DNA of 9,737 nucleotides. Origin: Methanobacterium sp. Its GTDB lineage: Archaea; Methanobacteriota; Methanobacteria; Methanobacteriales; Methanobacteriaceae. The position numbers were made by a program, and so were the translations under genes. The stretch spans positions 1-9,737 of the forward strand of contig JAJRAE010000055.1 of NCBI GenBank assembly GCA_028682985.1, given 5' to 3'. Below, in pieces: positions 6,529 to 9,737 of the stretch. Numbering within the stretch: position 1 is the stretch's first letter; each line of letters begins with the position of its first letter. The notes beneath the pieces were generated by a model that worked only from the letters and a program-made list of their open reading frames with translations, was not told the DNA's origin and ran no database searches.

Positions 6529-7377
6529 TTATCTCCCCATCATTTTCTTACTGTATCTATCCACTAAGGAGTTACTGATTATTGTTATTAGAAGTATTAA
6601 AATTACCAGCACTGCGGCGGTTCCGTAGGCATTTTCCAGTGAAATACCTTCGGTTGCCAGCATGTAAAGGTGCAGTGGTAGTGGCCGGGCTGGATCAAAC
6701 AGTGAAATTGGGATGGACAATGCCGCCCCTACTGTGTAAAGTATTGCTGCTGCTTCAGCCACCGCTCGTCCCATGCCCAGTATCACTCCTGTGGTTATTC
6801 CAGGAAGAGCAGCCGGCAGAACCACCCTGTACACTGTCTGCCATTTAGTTGCCCCTAGGGCTAGGCTTCCTTCTCCATATGATTTGTTTACAGATTCAAT
6901 GGAAACCTCTGCGGTGGCCAATATAGTGGGAAGTGCCATGATAGCCAGGGTTAAAGCTCCAGATAGCACACTCCAGCCCATACCCAAAAAGATCACGAAG
7001 AATGATAATCCAAACAATCCAAATATAATTGATGGGATGGAGGCCAGTGTTTCTGTTCCAAATCTTATGGCCCGAACCAGGTTGTTTTCACCGGCATACT
7101 CAGCCAGATAAATAGCTGCTCCCACCCCTAAAGGAGTGGCCACCAAGACTGCCACCAAAGTTACATATATGCTGGATACGATCATGGGGAATATTCCTCC
7201 AGATCTACCGGAGTCTATGGGCTCTCCGAAGATGAATTCCAGGCTCATCACCGGTAATCCTTTAATGATGATGTATCCTATTATTACCAGCAGTATTAGT
7301 ATTGCTAATATTCCGGATGCCCAGAATATGGTTTTCATTATTTTCTGAGCATTTTTAGGGGAAATTATTCTATTCAA
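6529..7377 (-). CDS. pstA: Phosphate ABC transporter permease PstA (TTG start)
   Basis: The 282-residue integral membrane protein is one of the two channel subunits of the Pst phosphate importer. About six membrane segments can be seen, the first at about 16-38 (TIFWASGILAILILLVIIGYIII). The last lies at about 252-271. The cytoplasmic coupling loop with the EAA-type motif is at 168-193 (GEGSLALGATKWQ, then VLPAALPG). The first codon is TTG at 7375-7377. It is favoured because GAGGT (7386-7390) lies eight bases upstream, while the first in-frame ATG, 13 codons in, has no better site. PstA rather than PstC is assigned by its place next to pstB and by the FDPARPLPLHLY segment near the end, recalled as PstA-like. 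Confidence 0.93.
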   Translation of the reverse strand: MNRIISPKNAQKIMKTIFWASGILAILILLVIIGYIIIKGLPVMSLEFIFGEPIDSGRSGGIFPMIVSSIYVTLVAVLVATPLGVGAAIYLAEYAGENNLVRAIRFGTETLASIPSIIFGLFGLSFFVIFLGMGWSVLSGALTLAIMALPTILATAEVSIESVNKSYGEGSLALGATKWQTVYRVVLPAALPGITTGVILGMGRAVAEAAAILYTVGAALSIPISLFDPARPLPLHLYMLATEGISLENAYGTAAVLVILILLITIISNSLVDRYSKKMMGR

Positions 7378-7385
7378 TTTGATTT

Positions 7386-7390
7386 ACCTC
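7386..7390 (-). promoter_or_regulatory. Ribosome binding site that decides the TTG start of pstA
   Basis: GAGGT followed by AAAT on the - strand lies eight bases upstream of TTG at 7377. No ATG is available nearby in frame, so this site supports TTG as the real start. Confidence 0.6.
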
Positions 7391-7449
7391 AACGGTTTTC
7401 TTATAAAAGGTTATAAATTTCATAATGTGCTGTTTAATTAAATTTTTAT

Positions 7450-8322
7450 TTAGAGATAACCTCCGCCTATAGTAACTTTTTTCTTATAGTGCAGGTAATT
7501 GGCTATCACCAGTAGGATGATGATCATGGCCATCAGGACAATTCCAGTGGCAAAGAGTGCGTTGTAATGTATTCCTGTGGCGTATCCCATTTCAATGGCT
7601 ATATTGGAAGTTAATGCTCTGACTGGGTCAAATATTGAGCCTGGTATCTGAACCACGTTTCCTGCAACCATTATTATGGCCAGGGTTTCTCCAATGGCCC
7701 GTCCCATGCCCAGGATGACTGATGTAATAATTCCAGGGATGGCTGCTGGGAACAGCACATTTTTTATGGTCTGCCAGTGGGTTGATCCCAGTGCCAGTGA
7801 AGCTTCTTTATATTCGTATGGGACTGATCTGATGGCGTCTTCAGATACACTGACTATTATGGGTAAAATCATAACTGTTAACACTATGGATGCCGTTAAC
7901 ATACTGAATCCGGTGCCTCCAAACTGCACCCGCATGAATGGTACCAGAATAATCAAGCCGAAAAATCCGTAGACAACCGAAGGTATTCCGGCCAATGTTT
8001 GTATTGTTGGCCTTAAAATCTGTCTCATTGAATTTGGTGCTATTTCAGCTAGGAAGATGGCGCAGGAAATACCCAAAGGAACTGCCATTAGGAGAGAAAG
8101 TCCTGTTATGGCCAGAGAACCTATGATCATAGGGAAAACCCCATATTGATTATCTGATGGGCTCCAGTCCATTCCAAATACGAAGTTAAAGAAGCCATAA
8201 CTCTGCATGGCTGGAATTCCTTCCCAGAATATGAAAAGTATAATCAGGGCGATCAATATTATGGAAGAGATAGCAGTGATTAACAGACCTTTCTCTACCA
8301 GGGATTCATTAGTTTTTGACAT
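7450..8322 (-). CDS. pstC: Phosphate ABC transporter permease PstC
   Basis: This is the second channel subunit of the Pst importer, with 290 residues from the ATG at 8322. The first membrane helix is at about 12-33 (GLLITAISSIILIALIILFIFW). A large external loop follows with GMDWSPSDNQYGVFPMI, a PstC hallmark, and then further helices. The EAA-type coupling loop is at about 169-198 (YEYKEASLALGSTHWQ, then VLFPAAIPGI), followed by GMGRAIGETLAI. A TTG four codons upstream (8334) is in frame. It is rejected because the GAGGT Shine-Dalgarno sequence (8328-8332) overlaps it and sits five bases before the ATG. The gene is separated from pstS by a repeat-bearing gap and from pstA by 72 bases, both upstream and downstream gaps being unusually wide for a pst operon. 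Confidence 0.95.
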   Translation of the reverse strand: MSKTNESLVEKGLLITAISSIILIALIILFIFWEGIPAMQSYGFFNFVFGMDWSPSDNQYGVFPMIIGSLAITGLSLLMAVPLGISCAIFLAEIAPNSMRQILRPTIQTLAGIPSVVYGFFGLIILVPFMRVQFGGTGFSMLTASIVLTVMILPIIVSVSEDAIRSVPYEYKEASLALGSTHWQTIKNVLFPAAIPGIITSVILGMGRAIGETLAIIMVAGNVVQIPGSIFDPVRALTSNIAIEMGYATGIHYNALFATGIVLMAMIIILLVIANYLHYKKKVTIGGGYL

Positions 8323-8327
8323 AGTAA

Positions 8328-8332
8328 ACCTC
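8328..8332 (-). promoter_or_regulatory. Ribosome binding site that decides the pstC start
   Basis: GAGGT on the - strand ends five bases before ATG 8322. It overlaps the alternative TTG codon at 8332-8334, which therefore cannot be the start used with this site. Confidence 0.65.
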
Positions 8333-8359
8333 AAATATTACTTTAATGTTCATGATATC

Positions 8360-8412
8360 TGTGATAATTGTTCAAAGTTGTGATAATCAGAGTTGTGATA
8401 ATTGTTCAAAGT
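8360..8412. repeat. Three-unit tandem repeat between pstS and pstC
   Basis: On the + strand TGTGATAATTGTTCAAAGT occurs twice, at 8360-8378 and 8394-8412, with identical sequence. Between them lies a 15-bp variant, TGTGATAATCAGAGT (8379-8393), with a four-base gap and one substitution relative to the full unit. The units abut with no spacer. They lie in the 123-bp non-coding gap after pstS and before pstC. Possible roles are an operator for a phosphate regulator, or an RNA processing or pausing site that sets PstS above PstC/A/B. Neither role is proven. It is too short and unspaced to be a CRISPR. Confidence 0.9.
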
Positions 8413-8445
8413 CACTAATTGATTGTTCTTTTATTAATTAATTCA

Positions 8446-9252
8446 TCAACTTGCAGGCACCACTTTCTCTTCTTTAACTATTTCCTGACCTTCAGGACTT
8501 AGACAGAAGTCTATGAAATCCTTCACCACTCCCTGTGGCTCACCTTTAGTTAAAAACAGGAAAGGATTCTGTATAGGGTAGGTTCCGTTGAATATGGTTT
8601 CCTCTGAGGGGTATACCCCGTCTACTTTAAGTGCTTTTATATCCCCTTTAAATCCAGTTAAAGACATGTAACCTATGGCGTTTGGGTCTCCTTTAACTGA
8701 TTGAGCTATGGATTCTGTGGAAGTTAGTACAACTGCATCTCCCTTTATCTTATCCTTTCCCATCACTATCTTTTGAAATACACTGCGGGTTCCGGAGCCG
8801 TCTTCCCTGGTTATCACGTTTATCGTAGCATCGGGACCTCCAACATCCTTCCAGTTAGTTATTTTACCAGAATAAATATCTTTAATCTGAGTTTTATTTA
8901 ATCCGTCCAGTTGACTGTTATTATTAATAACTACCAACACTCCGTCTTTACCAATTAAATACTGTTTTAAGCCAGTTGACTCATTAGCGTTAAGGCCCTT
9001 AGAACTGGTTCCAATATCAATGATTCCCTGTGATACGCTTCTGATGCCCAATCCTGATCCTCCACCCTGTACATTTATTTTCACATCTGGATGTTTTTTC
9101 ATATATGCATCTGCTAATTGACTGGCCACAGGCTGTACTGAAGTAGATCCTGCTACTTCAACTCGAACATAGTTGTTTTGTGATGTGACCATGATATATG
9201 CAATAATAATTATTATAAGGATTATAATGCCGGTTATATATTTCCAGTTCAT
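8446..9252 (-). CDS. pstS: Phosphate-binding protein PstS
   Basis: The 268-residue extracytoplasmic protein captures phosphate and hands it to PstC/PstA. It starts with a short N-terminal membrane segment (about 5-22), rich in Ile and lacking any cysteine, so it is either an uncleaved anchor or an unusual signal rather than a lipoprotein signal. The mature domain opens with VEVAGSTSVQP (31-41), has GGGSGLG (63-69) and the phosphate-binding loop REDGSGTR (149-156). It ends in a PNAIGYMSL and FLFLTKG core (190-236) common to PstS. GGTGA (9259-9263) is six bases before the ATG. It is followed by a gap with tandem repeats before pstC and preceded by a close paralogue in the same orientation. Confidence 0.94.
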   Translation of the reverse strand: MNWKYITGIIILIIIIIAYIMVTSQNNYVRVEVAGSTSVQPVASQLADAYMKKHPDVKINVQGGGSGLGIRSVSQGIIDIGTSSKGLNANESTGLKQYLIGKDGVLVVINNNSQLDGLNKTQIKDIYSGKITNWKDVGGPDATINVITREDGSGTRSVFQKIVMGKDKIKGDAVVLTSTESIAQSVKGDPNAIGYMSLTGFKGDIKALKVDGVYPSEETIFNGTYPIQNPFLFLTKGEPQGVVKDFIDFCLSPEGQEIVKEEKVVPAS

Positions 9253-9288
9253 ATTTTTTCACCGTTAGCAAATACTTTCCATTTCCAG

Positions 9289-9297
9289 TATTTAAAT
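9289..9297 (-). promoter_or_regulatory. Putative TATA box of pstS
   Basis: ATTTAAATA on the - strand is centred about 40 bases before the ATG. Transcription would start near 9267-9270, leaving a short leader that just includes the GGTGA ribosome binding site. The bases immediately upstream contain GTGATAATT (9295-9303), shared with the pstS-pstC repeats, and a 9-bp palindrome TCACGGTGA (9300-9308), which suggests regulation here. Confidence 0.45.
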
Positions 9298-9354
9298 TAT
9301 CACGGTGAACCAATAATCCTCCTTTAAAATGTAATGCTTGACCAAATTTTTATT

Positions 9355-9362
9355 AAAAAAAA
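9355..9362 (-). terminator. Putative terminator after the upstream pstS paralogue
   Basis: On the - strand a run of eight T residues follows the stop of the second pstS by about 22 bases. It lies inside an imperfect hairpin (9341-9366) with an ACCA/TGGT base. It would let the two pstS genes be expressed separately. Confidence 0.4.
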
Positions 9363-9384
9363 TGGTAAGTAGGAGTGAATACTT

Positions 9385-9737
9385 TTATTGAGTTGCCCCT
9401 ATAGGTACTGCTCCTGATTGTTTCACAATGGCCTGGCCTTCTGCACTCAAACACCAGTTGATAAAGTCCAGAGTTGCTCCTTTGGCTGCTCCTTTGGTTA
9501 GGAATAAAAACGGCCTCTGTATACTATATGTCCCATTGGATATGGTCTGTTCTGATGGTGTGACTCCATTTATTTTCACAGCTTTAACATCTCCATTTAG
9601 ATCTGCCAGTGATATGTAGCCAATAGCATTAGGATCTCCCTTGACTGACTGCTTTACTGCTTCAGTGGAGCTCTGTACCACCGCGGTTTTAAGAAGAGGG
9701 GTACCATTTTTACCACCCATCACTAAGGATACAAATG
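9385..9737 (-). CDS. pstS: Second phosphate-binding protein PstS, C-terminal fragment (5' end outside window)
   Basis: The open frame continues to the right edge (reading FVSLVMGGKNG at its start), so the gene is cut by the window rather than starting at an internal GTG. About 117 residues are visible. They align end to end with the C-terminal part of the neighbouring PstS: by eye about 60 of 95 positions are identical, including QSVKGDPNAIGY, PFLFLTKG and the CLSxEGQxIVK segment. It is therefore a tandem paralogue, extracytoplasmic like its neighbour, and possibly differing in affinity or expression. A probable terminator and a separate TATA-like box lie between the two genes. Only the signal region and phosphate-binding loop, which are outside the window, could show whether it is intact. 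Confidence 0.9.
   Translation of the reverse strand, partial: FVSLVMGGKNGTPLLKTAVVQSSTEAVKQSVKGDPNAIGYISLADLNGDVKAVKINGVTPSEQTISNGTYSIQRPFLFLTKGAAKGATLDFINWCLSAEGQAIVKQSGAVPIGATQ

Noticed and set aside
7400..7420. Internal promoter before pstA (AAATTTATAA at 7411-7420, - strand)
   Set aside because: The predicted start would fall on the ribosome binding site at 7386-7390, and such words are frequent by chance in this A+T-rich gap.
8323..8334. TTG at 8332-8334 as the pstC start
   Set aside because: The GAGGT ribosome binding site overlaps this codon and is correctly spaced for ATG 8322.
8360..8412. CRISPR array
   Set aside because: The units abut directly with no spacers, are only 15-19 bp long, number three, and no cas gene is present.
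9721..9723. GTG at 9721-9723 as the start of the second pstS
   Set aside because: The frame stays open to the window edge and the upstream residues still align with PstS, so the start is beyond the window.

Overview
The window looks like the chromosome of a methanogenic archaeon, most likely a Methanobacterium-like member of the Methanobacteriales. The evidence is a pyruvate synthase cluster with porE and porF polyferredoxin genes, a split class I fumarase, a stand-alone LigD-type 3'-phosphoesterase, GGTGA or GGAGG ribosome binding sites, frequent TTG starts, and A+T-rich gaps with TATA-like boxes and T-run terminators. The genus is inferred from gene content and could not be tested here. This is mainly core metabolism and nutrient uptake. 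I found no mobile element, CRISPR array, rRNA or tRNA gene, and no gene-free stretch over 300 bases.

Left part, + strand (1-3413): the end of porC, then porD, porA, porB, porE and porF. The genes overlap or nearly touch and read as one operon. Together they encode pyruvate:ferredoxin oxidoreductase (pyruvate synthase), which makes pyruvate from acetyl-CoA and CO2 with reduced ferredoxin. PorE and PorF each carry 16 cysteines in four motifs and are probably its dedicated electron carriers. A T-run follows porF, and then comes fumA (3470-4312), the Fe-S subunit of class I fumarase. It serves the next part of carbon assimilation, the incomplete reductive TCA branch. Its partner beta subunit is not in the window.

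Middle, - strand (4329-4904): a small DNA-end repair enzyme, a free-standing 3'-phosphoesterase domain, convergent with fumA and apparently with its own promoter.

Right part, - strand (5054-9737): a high-affinity phosphate uptake locus. In transcription order it holds a second, edge-truncated pstS, then pstS, pstC, pstA, pstB and phoU. The binding proteins deliver phosphate to the PstC/PstA channel, PstB drives transport with ATP, and PhoU restrains or signals uptake. No sensor kinase or response regulator is present.

The least explained element is a 53-bp tandem repeat between pstS and pstC (8360-8412). Its 9-bp core GTGATAATT recurs just upstream of the TATA-like box of pstS, which makes it a candidate phosphate-control site. 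I did not find a convincing new multi-gene system.
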